Source: Phaeobacter cretensis | GTDB taxonomy: Bacteria > Pseudomonadota > Alphaproteobacteria > Rhodobacterales > Rhodobacteraceae | DNA length: 64,000 nt | NCBI RefSeq assembly: GCF_047372505.1 | Contig: NZ_JBKBEU010000001.1 | Span: 1,488,001-1,552,000 of the forward strand | Direction of reading: 5' to 3' | In this document: positions 53,515-63,246 of the stretch, one piece after another | Numbering within the stretch: position 1 is the stretch's first letter | Layout: every line of letters begins with the position of its first letter | The notes under the pieces: model-generated | Told to the model about the DNA's origin: nothing | The model's input: only the letters and a program-made list of their open reading frames with translations | Databases searched by the model: none | Made by a program: the position numbers and the translations under genes

Positions 53515-53931
53515 ATGACTATTCGGTTGATATACAAATCTCGGGCAACCTTCCCTCCCTTTAGTGTGACCGATGTCGACATAATGCGAGAAGCAGACAG
53601 CCATAACTCCGAAAACGATATCACAGGATTTCTAGTGCGCTTGGACTGGATGTATATTCAAGTTCTTGAAGGAGAGCGTGAGGCGGTCAACACGCTTATC
53701 CAAGGAATAATCAAGGACCCACGCCATTACGCATACCAGATGATCCAGCTCGTCGAAATCGAGCAGCGTATGTTTGGTGACTGGTCGATGGGTTATATGG
53801 ATATGTCCGGCAAAAAGCTTGCGTTCTCCTCGATGCTACAAGGCCTATCGGACACAAGCCCTGCTGAAGACATGGGACATGTGCTAAACCACATCGCACA
53901 TGCAGCCCAAATGCAGAGCGGGCAGCCCTAA
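53515..53931 (+). CDS. BLUF-domain blue-light photoreceptor, stand-alone
   Basis: 138 residues from ATG 53515 (AACAGGAAC upstream; the frame is open earlier but unsupported). All the flavin-pocket residues of BLUF domains are at the expected spacing: Tyr7, Asn31, Gln49, Trp90 and Met92, corresponding to AppA Tyr21, Asn45, Gln63, Trp104 and Met106. Typical blocks: ENDITGFLVRLDWMYIQVLE and RMFGDWSMGYMD. There is no output domain, so it acts by protein contact, as in PixD-type short BLUF proteins. It lies on the plus strand between adk and rpsM, breaking the ribosomal gene order. The partner is unknown. Confidence 0.92.
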   Translation: MTIRLIYKSRATFPPFSVTDVDIMREADSHNSENDITGFLVRLDWMYIQVLEGEREAVNTLIQGIIKDPRHYAYQMIQLVEIEQRMFGDWSMGYMDMSGKKLAFSSMLQGLSDTSPAEDMGHVLNHIAHAAQMQSGQP

Positions 53932-53970
53932 GACTGCCCGAAACACTGCATTGGAAATAAGAACGGTTCG

Positions 53971-54614
53971 TTAGTCGCCCATGATCCAAGAAAGATTCTT
54001 ACGAACCTCATCGATTGAGGCAAGCCCGTCGAGCCGCTGAAGGTTACCCTTGGCATAGAAATAGCCGATGAGAGGCGACGTCTTCTTGTAGTATTCCATC
54101 AGACGCGTGCGGAGGCTTTCCTCGTTATCGTCTGGACGGCGCTTTTGGTTGGTACCGCCACAATTGGCGCATTTGCCATCCGCAGGCCAAGGCTTGGTCT
54201 GATCGTGGTAGACCTCACCACAATCGCCACAAGTCGAGCGGCCGGTAATGCGAGCGACAAGCGCTTTGTCATCAACCTGCATCTCAATGACAGCATCCAG
54301 CTTCTGGCCGGTTTCACGCAGCAAATCAGCCAACGCGTCCGCTTGCGCCAATGTCCGAGGGAACCCATCGAAGATAAACCCACCTTCGGCTCCTTCTTCG
54401 ATTTTTTCACGAATAAGGCCAATGACAATACGATCAGTCACCAGCTCGCCTCGTGCAATCACATCAGCGACGCGTTTGCCCATTTCGCTGCCCGATGCTT
54501 GTGCATCGCGCAGCATGTCGCCAGTACTAAGCTGAATCATATTTCGCGATTCAACTAGGTAGCGTGCTTGTGTTCCTTTGCCCGCGCCGGGCGGGCCCAG
54601 AAGAATAATATTGC

Positions 54615-54618
<4 letters not shown>
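53971..54618 (-). CDS. adk: adenylate kinase (zinc-LID type)
   Basis: 215 residues. The P-loop is GPPGAGKGTQ at 7-16. The LID is the long form with four cysteines, in STCGDCGEVYHD and GKCANCGG, expected to bind structural zinc; E. coli Adk lacks these. It interconverts ATP, ADP and AMP. It overlaps secY by four bases (ATGA) and is the last gene before the BLUF insertion. Confidence 0.97.
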
Positions 54619-55979
<1,361 letters not shown>

Positions 55980-56089
55980 GAAAAAGGTCTCTTCTTGCGA
56001 AAACGCCGCCCAGGGCCGTTTTCCGGCTCGGGCGGCGTCAATGGAAAACTGAAGACTATGTAAGCGGCATCGGCGCCGCTCACAAGCTG

Positions 56090-56560
56090 TTACTCAGCTG
56101 CGGCAGTATTTGCCACGGTCAGTGCGCCACCAGCCTTCGCTACCGCGTCAACTGCTGCCTTTGAGGCACCGGTCACTGCAATGGTTGCTTTGGCGGTGAA
56201 TTCACCCTTCGCAAGAACGCGAATACCGTCCAGCTTGCGGCGAACAACACCTGAAGAAATCAGTGTGTCTTCGTTGATCGAGCCTGCTTCCAGCTTGCCC
56301 GCGTCGATGAACTTCTGGATCAGGCCCAGGTTCACAACTGCGTAGGACTTACGGTTCGGCTTGTTGAAGCCGCGCTTGGGCAGACGTTGGTAGAGGGGCA
56401 TCTGGCCGCCTTCGTAACCATTGATCGAAACACCCGAACGGGATTTCTGGCCTTTGATACCACGGCCACCCATTTTACCTTTGCCGGAACCCGGACCACG
56501 TGCAACGCGCATGCGTTTCTTTGTGGCACCTGGATTATCGCGCAATTCATTGAGTTTCAT
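56090..56560 (-). CDS. rplO: 50S ribosomal protein L15
   Basis: 156 residues from ATG 56560 (AAAGGAGAAGCGAT upstream). The start MKLNELRDNPGATKKRMRVA and GSGKGKMGGRGIKGQKSRSG are characteristic. L15 lies in the large subunit. In the standard spc operon it follows rpmD directly; here 1.65 kb separate the two. Its leader holds a perfect 14-bp inverted repeat. Confidence 0.98.
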   Translation of the reverse strand: MKLNELRDNPGATKKRMRVARGPGSGKGKMGGRGIKGQKSRSGVSINGYEGGQMPLYQRLPKRGFNKPNRKSYAVVNLGLIQKFIDAGKLEAGSINEDTLISSGVVRRKLDGIRVLAKGEFTAKATIAVTGASKAAVDAVAKAGGALTVANTAAAE

Positions 56561-57044
56561 ATCGCTTCTCCTTTGCCGGAAGTGCCCCCGAAGCGGATTA
56601 GGGCAGACACGGCGTTTCTTGGTTTTCTGATTCTGTAGTCCGCAGGACCACCGGGGGCATATAGACCTGATGCCGGGCGGGATCAAGGGTTCCGTCTCCG
56701 CATCAGGTCTATACGAATGTGAGTGTGCAGTAAGTCCGACAAAGCTGTGCACGGTTATTCGGAACCCAGGCCACTTACCTCATCAGCGGCTCCGCGAATT
56801 TCAGGTTCAGCCTAGATTGCGATCACTATTAAATCGCAGAGGTGCATGGACACAGGACACCGAGGCGAACGGAGTTTGGAGACTAAGGCGTATGGGAGGT
56901 CACAAAGATAAACGGAGCAGAAATGAAAAACGCCCCGCAAAGCGGAGGCGCGTTCATTCCGCCCCCAAGGGAGGAGAAAGAGTCGATCTGATCCTAGGCC
57001 CTCGTTAGCGACTAAGCCGCCGGGGCCGTAGTGAAAGGCAGAGC
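56561..57044 (-). other. 484-base rplO upstream region
   Basis: No gene is supported. It contains the inverted repeat at 56660-56713 and must hold the promoter for rplO-secY-adk, as a terminator and two other genes separate these from rpmD. The stretch 56720-57000 has no recognised motif. Confidence 0.5.
56660..56713. repeat. perfect 14-bp inverted repeat in the rplO leader
   Basis: TATAGACCTGATGC (56660-56673) and its exact reverse complement GCATCAGGTCTATA (56700-56713) enclose 26 bases. On the leftward mRNA it would form a long stem 100-150 bases before the rplO start. There is no T-run after it, so it is not an ordinary terminator. Confidence 0.9.
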
Positions 57045-57260
57045 TCAGTTACCGTAAGCCTGAACATGAGCGATCTGTGCGATGTCACAGCGACGCACGC
57101 CAATGTCTGCCAGATCACGATTAGACAAGCTGTCCAGCTCGGCGAAGGTGCGTTTGTATTCCGCGCGACGGTTCCAGCTGTCTTTGATCTCTTCAACCAC
57201 GCCGCGCAGGCGAGCAATGAAGGTGAAGCCGGTTTCGGTGGTATTGATGACATGTGCCAT
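57045..57260 (-). CDS. small DUF1127-family protein
   Basis: 71 residues. The C-terminal arginine-rich helix has the DUF1127 pattern: AELDSLSNRDLADIGVRRCD (residues about 41-60). Such small cytosolic proteins are linked to RNA or phosphate/stress responses in alphaproteobacteria; the exact role is not established here. Ribosome site AAAGGAC lies nine bases before the ATG. It is on the ribosomal strand inside the spc interruption. Confidence 0.88.
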   Translation of the reverse strand: MAHVINTTETGFTFIARLRGVVEEIKDSWNRRAEYKRTFAELDSLSNRDLADIGVRRCDIAQIAHVQAYGN

Positions 57261-57785
57261 AATTTTAGTCCTTTATCTGACCGGACGAATTTCCGGTTGT
57301 TCTCAGTTGTGTCTGTTTCAGTGACACCTGACAGATAAGAGACCCTGTTTGCGCAAACAACTGACAGCTCGGACTTCCCGCTATGCGCACTAGGCATAGA
57401 AGATGACTCATAGGTTAGCTTCCTTCGCATACTGCAACTCGCCCTTCGGGTGCCGGTCTACAAGGCACAAGACGTTCAGGAACGATGTTCTGTGTCTCTC
57501 GCGAGAAACGAAATGGTGGCCTGTTGTATCTGTAGCCCTAGGGGTACTGCCCTGTGCCTATGTTTGGCGCCGACAATCTAAGAACATTCCTCAATCTCCT
57601 CGGCGTCCGGCACAATTTTGCGGCCTGAAACATGGAATTCATCCCCACCATGGGCGATTAGGAACCACCAAGGGATGCACTCGCTAGCCTCTGGAACCGC
57701 AAACTATCCTTTCGTGCCATTGCTGTGTTTCAGGTCACATGGCAGATTGAATGCAAGGAAAACATCAGCATCAAGGAACTCTATC
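57261..57785 (+). other. 525-base divergent promoter region
   Basis: It separates the leftward DUF1127 gene from the rightward small membrane-protein gene and must contain both promoters. Short frames have no supported function. The flanking genes diverge, so this is probably a shared control region. Confidence 0.5.
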
Positions 57786-58004
57786 ATGGCACTCTTCAGC
57801 ACTCTCATCGGCGCAACCGCAACCATCACCGCAGCTGCAAGCGGCTACATTGGTCTCTCCGCCACAGTCGTTGCCCTCCTCGTTCTCTACCCGCTGACCG
57901 CTGAAGTGGTGACACGCCTGCTGCAGGCCATGATCGACCGTAAAGACGCTGCTGAAACAGCACCAGATCTTCCCTACTACGACGCCCGCACTTACTTCGG
58001 TTAA
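57786..58004 (+). CDS. small membrane protein, hypothetical
   Basis: 72 residues from ATG 57786 (AAGGA upstream). Residues about 5-50 are strongly hydrophobic (FSTLIGATATITAAASGYIG then LSATVVALLVLYPL), and a polar C-terminus follows, ending YYDARTYFG. I do not recognise a family. It lies on the opposite strand inside the interruption of the spc operon and is followed at 58157 by a strong bidirectional terminator. Confidence 0.65.
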   Translation: MALFSTLIGATATITAAASGYIGLSATVVALLVLYPLTAEVVTRLLQAMIDRKDAAETAPDLPYYDARTYFG

Positions 58005-58156
58005 TCCCAAAGTCCCCGTTGGACGCCCCTCCTGGCGTAGGTCTTCGTGGATCAGGTTTTCATAGCTGATGTTGGAAACAGGATATACGGACGGCTCAGA
58101 CGTCTCTCTCCCAGCGGACAAAAGCTCGAAAAGTCCCAAAATCGAACTGAAATACG

Positions 58157-58192
58157 AAAAGAGCGCCCCGAATTAATCGGGGCGCTCTTTTT
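58157..58192. terminator. strong bidirectional terminator after rpmD
   Basis: AGAGCGCCCCGA (58160-58171) pairs perfectly with TCGGGGCGCTCT (58177-58188), loop ATTAA, T-runs on both sides (TTTTTA rightward, TTTTCG leftward). It ends the rpmC-to-rpmD transcript and also the small membrane-protein gene, showing that rplO-secY-adk need a promoter of their own. Confidence 0.93.
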
Positions 58193-58214
58193 ATTCTGGC
58201 CGATCGAAAGAGGC

Positions 58215-58403
58215 TTAGTCGCGCTCTTCGATGATCTCCACCATGTGGGAGACTTTGCGCACCATGCCACGTACGGAAGGGGTATCTTCCAGAACGCGGG
58301 TTTTGTGCATCTTGTTCAGGCCCAGACCGATCAGCGTGGCACGCTGGTCTGCGGGGCGGCGGATCGGAGAACCGATCTGCTTAACAACGATGGTTTTAGC
58401 CAT
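58215..58403 (-). CDS. rpmD: 50S ribosomal protein L30
   Basis: 62 residues (KTIVVKQIGSPIRRPADQRA onward), the usual L30 size and sequence. It follows rpsE by 12 bases. It is the last gene of this part of the spc operon, followed by a terminator. Confidence 0.98.
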   Translation of the reverse strand: MAKTIVVKQIGSPIRRPADQRATLIGLGLNKMHKTRVLEDTPSVRGMVRKVSHMVEIIEERD

Positions 58404-58415
58404 GAGTTCGTCTCC

Positions 58416-58985
58416 TTACGCTTCAGCAGCTTCGGCAGTCGGTGCATCATCCCGTTTGGGGAGAATGTCAGCGACTTTCTTGCCACGACGCTGAGCAACC
58501 GAACGCGGCGACTGCTCTTTTTTCAGACCGTCCATGGTGGCGCGGATCATGTTGTAGGGGTTCTGCGAACCGATCGACTTCGAAACAACATCTTTGATGC
58601 CAAGCATCTCGAAGACGGCGCGCATTGGACCACCTGCAATGATACCAGTACCTTCAGGAGCGGTACGCATGACAACTTTGCCCGCGCCGTGACGGCCGTG
58701 CATGTCGTGATGCAGGGTGCGGCCTTCTTTCAGCTGCACGCGGATCATCTGACGCTTGGCCTGCTCGGTGGCTTTACGAATAGCCTCGGGGACCTCTTTC
58801 GCTTTACCTTTACCAAAGCCGACACGGCCTTTTTGATCGCCAACAACCACAAGAGCGGCGAAGCCAAAGCGCTTACCACCTTTTACGGTTTTCGACACCC
58901 GGTTGATCGCGACCAAGCGGTCTGCAAATTCCGGTGTTTCTTCTTCGCGGCGGCCACGGCCACGGCGATTTTCACGTTCTGCCAT
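58416..58985 (-). CDS. rpsE: 30S ribosomal protein S5
   Basis: 189 residues from ATG 58985 (MAERENRRGRGRREEETPEF); an upstream in-frame start has no support. Core motifs include GKRFGFAALVVVGDQKGRVG and APEGTGIIAGGPMRAVFEML. S5 is in the small subunit near the mRNA entry. It follows rplR after 171 bases, an unusually long gap in this operon. Confidence 0.98.
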   Translation of the reverse strand: MAERENRRGRGRREEETPEFADRLVAINRVSKTVKGGKRFGFAALVVVGDQKGRVGFGKGKAKEVPEAIRKATEQAKRQMIRVQLKEGRTLHHDMHGRHGAGKVVMRTAPEGTGIIAGGPMRAVFEMLGIKDVVSKSIGSQNPYNMIRATMDGLKKEQSPRSVAQRRGKKVADILPKRDDAPTAEAAEA

Positions 58986-59156
58986 GAGGCAATCCTTTTC
59001 ATTCTGGCGACAAGCGCCTGACTTGGAACTCAATCCAGGTGGGCAAAGGCCGGATCGGCTACCCCCGGATCATCGGGATGGCGCGAACGCCATCCTCTTT
59101 GACTTTGGTTGCGCCCCCTTTATCCCGGATGCCCGAGACGACGAAAGCGCAGATCC

Positions 59157-59516
59157 TTAGATCTTCAGGCCGCCATCACGCGCAGCGTCGGCCAGAGCCT
59201 TCACCTTGCCGTGAAACAGAAAGCCGCCACGATCGAAATAGGCCTCGGAGACGCCAGCCGCCTTTGCACGCTCGGCGATAACCGAACCCACCTTGGTAGC
59301 TGCTTCGACGTTGTTCTTGCCAACTTGACCCAGGTCTTTTTCCAGGGTCGATGCCGAAGCGAGGGTCACACCACGTACGTCGTCGATCAATTGAACAGAG
59401 ATGTTCTTGTTCGAGCGGTGTACAGACAGGCGCGGACGGCCTGCGTTGACCTTGCGAAGCTTGTTCCGGACGCGCAGCCGGCGCTTCAGAAACAGGGTAC
59501 GTTTGCTGTTTGCCAT
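59157..59516 (-). CDS. rplR: 50S ribosomal protein L18
   Basis: 119 residues. RPRLSVHRSNKNISVQLIDD and ERAKAAGVSEAYFDRGGFLF are L18 landmarks. It binds 5S rRNA. It follows rplF by 11 bases. Confidence 0.98.
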   Translation of the reverse strand: MANSKRTLFLKRRLRVRNKLRKVNAGRPRLSVHRSNKNISVQLIDDVRGVTLASASTLEKDLGQVGKNNVEAATKVGSVIAERAKAAGVSEAYFDRGGFLFHGKVKALADAARDGGLKI

Positions 59517-59527
59517 TTTGCTGGTCC

Positions 59528-60061
59528 TTACTTCTTCTTGCCTTCCTTGCGGAAGATAAACTCGCCTTTGTAGCGAATACCTTTGCCCTTGTAGGGCTCA
59601 GGACGACGCCAGTCGCGGATTTTGGCCGCAACTTCGCCGACGAGTTGTTGATCATTACCTTCGACAACGATTTCAGTCTGCTTGGGTGCGGTGATAGTCA
59701 CACCTTCCGGAGCAGTGAAATCAACGTCATGGCTGTAACCAAGGTTCAGTTTCAGGGTATTACCCTGCATCTGAGCCCGGTAACCCACACCCTGGATCTC
59801 CAGCTCTTTTTTGAAGCCGGTGGTCACGCCTGCAACCAAGTTAGCGACCATAGTGCGGGACATGCCCCACTGCTGGCGCGCGCGCTTGGATTGGCCGCGA
59901 GGGTCAACTTTGATGACATTGTCATCAACAGTCAGGGTGACGTCGTCGGTGGCGGTGAAGCTACGGGCGCCTTTCGGGCCTTTGACTTCAATGGTCTGGC
60001 CGGACACAGAAGCCGTTACGCCGCTGGGAAGTTCGACCGGTTTTTTACCAATACGGGACAT
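59528..60061 (-). CDS. rplF: 50S ribosomal protein L6
   Basis: 177 residues starting MSRIGKKPVELPSGVTASVS and ending in the conserved RRPEPYKGKGIRYKGE block. L6 lies near the factor-binding centre of the large subunit. It follows rpsH by 12 bases. Confidence 0.99.
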   Translation of the reverse strand: MSRIGKKPVELPSGVTASVSGQTIEVKGPKGARSFTATDDVTLTVDDNVIKVDPRGQSKRARQQWGMSRTMVANLVAGVTTGFKKELEIQGVGYRAQMQGNTLKLNLGYSHDVDFTAPEGVTITAPKQTEIVVEGNDQQLVGEVAAKIRDWRRPEPYKGKGIRYKGEFIFRKEGKKK

Positions 60062-60073
60062 CGTGGGGCCTCC

Positions 60074-60466
60074 TTAGAAGACGGTGCAGAGCACTTCGCC
60101 GCCGACGTTGGCTGCGCGTGCGTTTGCGTCCGACATCACACCCTTGGGGGTGGAGACAATCGACACACCCAAGCCCTGACGGACAGACGGGATGTCATTG
60201 ACGCCCATGTAAACGCGACGACCGGGTTTGGAAACCCGCTTCAGTTCACGGATAACAGGTTCGCCGTCGAAGTATTTCAGGCTGATTTCCAGAGCCGGAT
60301 GGCCCTTTGCATCAGTCCCGGACTCATAGCCGCGGATGTAACCCTCTTGCTTAAGCACATCCAGAACCCATGCCCGCAGCTTGGAAGCCGGGGTCATGAC
60401 GGTGGATTTGCCACGCATTTGCGAGTTACGGATACGGGTGAGCATATCGCCGATAGGATCGTTCAT
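60074..60466 (-). CDS. rpsH: 30S ribosomal protein S8
   Basis: 130 residues with MNDPIGDMLTRIRNSQMRGK at the start and GLGVSIVSTPKGVMSDANAR near the C-terminus. S8 binds 16S rRNA and in E. coli also represses the spc operon. It follows rpsN by 13 bases. Confidence 0.99.
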   Translation of the reverse strand: MNDPIGDMLTRIRNSQMRGKSTVMTPASKLRAWVLDVLKQEGYIRGYESGTDAKGHPALEISLKYFDGEPVIRELKRVSKPGRRVYMGVNDIPSVRQGLGVSIVSTPKGVMSDANARAANVGGEVLCTVF

Positions 60467-60479
60467 ATCAGTCTCTCCC

Positions 60480-60785
60480 TTACCAGCTCGATTTCACCAT
60501 GCCGGGGATCTGGCCATTCGAGCCCAGTTCCCGCAGCGCGATCCGGCTGATCTTCAGCTTACGATAGTAAGCGTGAGGACGGCCGGTCAGCTGGCAGCGA
60601 TTGTGCAGACGAGTTGCCGACGAATTACGCGGCAGTTTAGCCAGTTGGAGGCGCGCTTTGAAACGCTCTTCCATCGGACGGCTTTCGTCGGCTGCGATTT
60701 CTTTCAGCTCGGCACGCTTTGCGGCGTATTTTGCCACCAGGCGTTCGCGCTTCTTCTCGCGTTCGATCATGCTTTTCTTAGCCAT
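60480..60785 (-). CDS. rpsN: 30S ribosomal protein S14 (zinc-independent form)
   Basis: 101 residues, the long form lacking the CxxC pairs of the short zinc form. RCQLTGRPHAYYRKLKISRI is the C-terminal landmark. It follows rplE by 18 bases. Confidence 0.98.
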   Translation of the reverse strand: MAKKSMIEREKKRERLVAKYAAKRAELKEIAADESRPMEERFKARLQLAKLPRNSSATRLHNRCQLTGRPHAYYRKLKISRIALRELGSNGQIPGMVKSSW

Positions 60786-60803
60786 GTCTCTTCCTTCCCG
60801 CGC

Positions 60804-61367
60804 TTAGCTGTTGAAGGGCATGTTGAATTGCTTCAACAGCGCCTTTGCTTCCGCGTCGGTGTTCGCGGTGGTGGCAATCACGATGTCCATACCCCAAGGC
60901 TCGTCGATCTTGTCGAAATCGATCTCAGGGAAGACAATGTGCTCTTTCAGACCCATGGCATAGTTGCCACGGCCGTCAAAAGAACTGCCCGGAACACCGC
61001 GGAAGTCGCGGATACGGGGCATCGCGATGGTGGTCAGACGATCGAGGAATTCGTACATCCGGTCGCCGCGCAGAGTCACCTTTGCACCCATCGGCATGCC
61101 TTCGCGAACGCGGAAGCCAGCGATGGAGTTCTTTGCCACTGTTGTCAGTGCTTTCTGGCCCGCGATGAGGGTCAGGTCAGCCTGAGCAGACTTGGCTTTC
61201 TTGCTGTCTTTAACGGCAGCACGGCCACAGCCGATGTTCAGAACGATTTTCTCCAGCTTGGGAGTCATCATTTCGTTCTTGTAGCCGAACTCTTCTTTCA
61301 GGGCGCCACGGATGGTGTCCTTATAGAGAGTTTTCAGACGCGGGGTGTAGGTTGCGGAATCAAGCAT
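60804..61367 (-). CDS. rplE: 50S ribosomal protein L5
   Basis: 187 residues from ATG 61367 (a TTG lies just before it). Core motifs: KLEKIVLNIGCGRAAVKDSK and IVFPEIDFDKIDEPWGMDIV. L5 contacts 5S rRNA and the P-site tRNA. It overlaps rplX by eight bases. Confidence 0.99.
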   Translation of the reverse strand: MLDSATYTPRLKTLYKDTIRGALKEEFGYKNEMMTPKLEKIVLNIGCGRAAVKDSKKAKSAQADLTLIAGQKALTTVAKNSIAGFRVREGMPMGAKVTLRGDRMYEFLDRLTTIAMPRIRDFRGVPGSSFDGRGNYAMGLKEHIVFPEIDFDKIDEPWGMDIVIATTANTDAEAKALLKQFNMPFNS

Positions 61368-61671
61368 CAATCACGTCCCCCGTGGTTTTGGCGAAGCGCA
61401 CTTTCTTGTCACCTTCCATGCGGAAGCCAACGCGTGTTGCTTTACCGTTTGCGTCCAGCAGGGCCAAGTTCGACAGCTGGATAGGCAGTGCTTTAGGCAG
61501 ACGGCCACCTTGGTCAGACTGAGTCTGACGCGTGTGGCGGATTGCCGTGTTCACACCGTCAACGATGGCTTTGCCGGCTTTAGGGTCAACGGAGGTAATT
61601 GTACCTTCTGTGCCTTTATCTTTGCCAGCAAGCACGACGACCTTGTCGCCTTTGCGGAGTTTAGCAGCCAT
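61360..61671 (-). CDS. rplX: 50S ribosomal protein L24
   Basis: 103 residues with the KOW motif at the start (LRKGDKVVVLAGKDKGTEGT) and a typical L24 middle. L24 starts large-subunit assembly. It follows rplN by two bases and overlaps rplE. Confidence 0.98.
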   Translation of the reverse strand: MAAKLRKGDKVVVLAGKDKGTEGTITSVDPKAGKAIVDGVNTAIRHTRQTQSDQGGRLPKALPIQLSNLALLDANGKATRVGFRMEGDKKVRFAKTTGDVIDA

Positions 61672-61673
61672 GA

Positions 61674-62042
61674 TTACAGCACCTCCGGAGCAAGCGAGAT
61701 GATCTTCATGAAGTTTTTCGCGCGCAGTTCACGAACAACCGGACCAAAGATACGTGTACCTACGGGCTCGTTGTTATTGTTCAGGATGACGGCTGCATTG
61801 CGGTCAAAACGGATTGCGGTACCGTCTTCACGACGGACTTCCTTGGCAGTGCGTACGACGACGGCCTTACGGACGTCCCCCTTTTTTACGCGACCGCGCG
61901 GGATGGCTTCCTTTACCGAGACAACAATGATGTCGCCTACGGATGCGTACTTACGCTTGGAACCACCCAGAACCTTGATGCACTGAACTCGGCGAGCGCC
62001 GGAGTTGTCAGCAACATCCAGGTTTGTTTGCATCTGGATCAT
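61674..62042 (-). CDS. rplN: 50S ribosomal protein L14
   Basis: 122 residues; MIQMQTNLDVADNSGARRVQ and FDRNAAVILNNNNEPVGTRI are L14 landmarks. It lies at the subunit interface. GGGAGAAACCAC precedes the ATG. The 100-base gap before it, after rpsQ, contains a small hairpin. Confidence 0.99.
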   Translation of the reverse strand: MIQMQTNLDVADNSGARRVQCIKVLGGSKRKYASVGDIIVVSVKEAIPRGRVKKGDVRKAVVVRTAKEVRREDGTAIRFDRNAAVILNNNNEPVGTRIFGPVVRELRAKNFMKIISLAPEVL

Positions 62043-62142
62043 GTGGTTTCTCCCGACCTTTGGGGCGCCGATGCGTGGCGTGATCCCCCAGGGTTTCGAC
62101 TAACTGTTAAGTCTAGTCGCCAGGAGTCTCGAGAAGAGACTC

Positions 62143-62373
62143 TTAGGCTTCCAGAACTTCCCAGCGTTTCGTTTTCGATTTCGGCGCGCACTCGATGATG
62201 CGTACGGAATCGCCGATCTTGAAAGCGTTCTGTTCATCGTGAGCCCGGTATTTCTTGGACTTACGGATGGTTTTCTTCAGAACCGGATGCGTAAAGCGAC
62301 GCTCTACGGAAACGGTTACGGTCTGTGCGTTAGCGTCGGAGGTCACGACGCCGGACAGGATACGTTTGGGCAT
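62143..62373 (-). CDS. rpsQ: 30S ribosomal protein S17
   Basis: 76 residues; MPKRILSGVVTSDANAQTVT and the SKKYRAHDEQNAFKIGDSVR block identify S17, an early-assembly small-subunit protein. It follows rpmC by 12 bases. Confidence 0.98.
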   Translation of the reverse strand: MPKRILSGVVTSDANAQTVTVSVERRFTHPVLKKTIRKSKKYRAHDEQNAFKIGDSVRIIECAPKSKTKRWEVLEA

Positions 62374-62385
62374 TCGAGAAGCTCC

Positions 62386-62586
62386 TTATTCAGCTGCTGC
62401 TGCAGCTTTTTCGTTCAGGATGGTTTTCACACGGGCAGCATTGCGGCGCGCCGCTTTGATGCCGGAAGTGCTTTCCAACTGACCAGTTGCCTGCTGAAAA
62501 CGCAGGTTGAAGCTCTCTTTTTTCAGGGATGCGAGGGCATCGCGGAGTTCATCCACGGTTTTCTCGCGCAGATCATTGGCGTTCAT
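62386..62586 (-). CDS. rpmC: 50S ribosomal protein L29
   Basis: 66 residues from ATG 62586 (MNANDLREKTVDELRDALAS); an upstream in-frame start has no ribosome site. L29 lies near the tunnel exit. In most bacteria rplP precedes it immediately; here a plus-strand gene does, so the transcript probably starts just upstream. Confidence 0.97.
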   Translation of the reverse strand: MNANDLREKTVDELRDALASLKKESFNLRFQQATGQLESTSGIKAARRNAARVKTILNEKAAAAAE

Positions 62587-62857
62587 CGCCTTTGTTCCTT
62601 GTCCAAAGCACCAGAAGGCCCCGAGGGTCACCTTGTTACCTGGTGGGTTATGTCACACCGTGGCGGACCACGGCAAAAAAGAATCACCGTGCCCTGATCC
62701 AGTGCGGATAAGGGATAGGCGATGGGTCCCTATAGAGGAGAAGACCTGCAGGGGCAAGGGAAAGATTTGGGAGACACGGCCCACACCTGGCTACCCCGTA
62801 GTGGCAAGCTCCGAAAGCTGTTACCCAGCCCCAAATCACACAGTAAAGGATATGGCA

Positions 62858-63187
62858 ATGATCCAGCCCACTGCGTCGTTCAAAGACAACCTCCGACTTG
62901 TCCCTTCCATTAAGGACCTGAACGGTATTGAGGTGTTAGGCCCCTCCAGGACCGTTGTCGCCCGCATTGACAATATCCCCGGCAAACAGGGTTCGCTCGC
63001 GGTCTATCAGTATCTCGCGCAGAACTTCAGCACACTGGATGCAGACGCCGCGTCGCACGGCATCGCTGTCTTTGCGGAACACACCGAAGACGCAAAGAAC
63101 CATCCCGGAGTGCATCCGAACATCGATCTGCTGCTGGGAATTATTGCTGGCGGCGCGCCGTTGACGATCAGGGTCTTGAAGAGCTGA
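62858..63187 (+). CDS. small DUF2322-like protein
   Basis: 109 residues from ATG 62858; TAAAGGA lies seven bases upstream, and an ATG six bases earlier is too close to it. The sequence has two conserved-looking blocks, VARIDNIPGKQGSLAVYQYL and AEHTEDAKNHPGVHPNIDLL, which resemble DUF2322, a family of unknown function. There is no signal or membrane segment. It faces away from rpmC and is followed by a weak hairpin. Confidence 0.65.
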   Translation: MIQPTASFKDNLRLVPSIKDLNGIEVLGPSRTVVARIDNIPGKQGSLAVYQYLAQNFSTLDADAASHGIAVFAEHTEDAKNHPGVHPNIDLLLGIIAGGAPLTIRVLKS

Positions 63188-63195
63188 CGCAATCA

Positions 63196-63226
63196 GGCAG
63201 GTCCGGCACAGGGCGCGGGCCTGCCC
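63196..63226. terminator. possible terminator after the DUF2322-like gene
   Basis: GGCAGGTCCG can pair with CGGGCCTGCC (one G-T pair) around ten bases, followed only by CTTTGG. The stem is strong but the T-run is poor. It lies between convergent genes. Confidence 0.4.
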
Positions 63227-63246
63227 TTTGGAATAATGTGGTAAGT

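Noticed and set aside
60381..61484. A 367-codon plus-strand frame opposite rpsH, rpsN and rplE
   Set aside because: Three ribosomal proteins are read on the other strand; the frame is open only because of codon bias.
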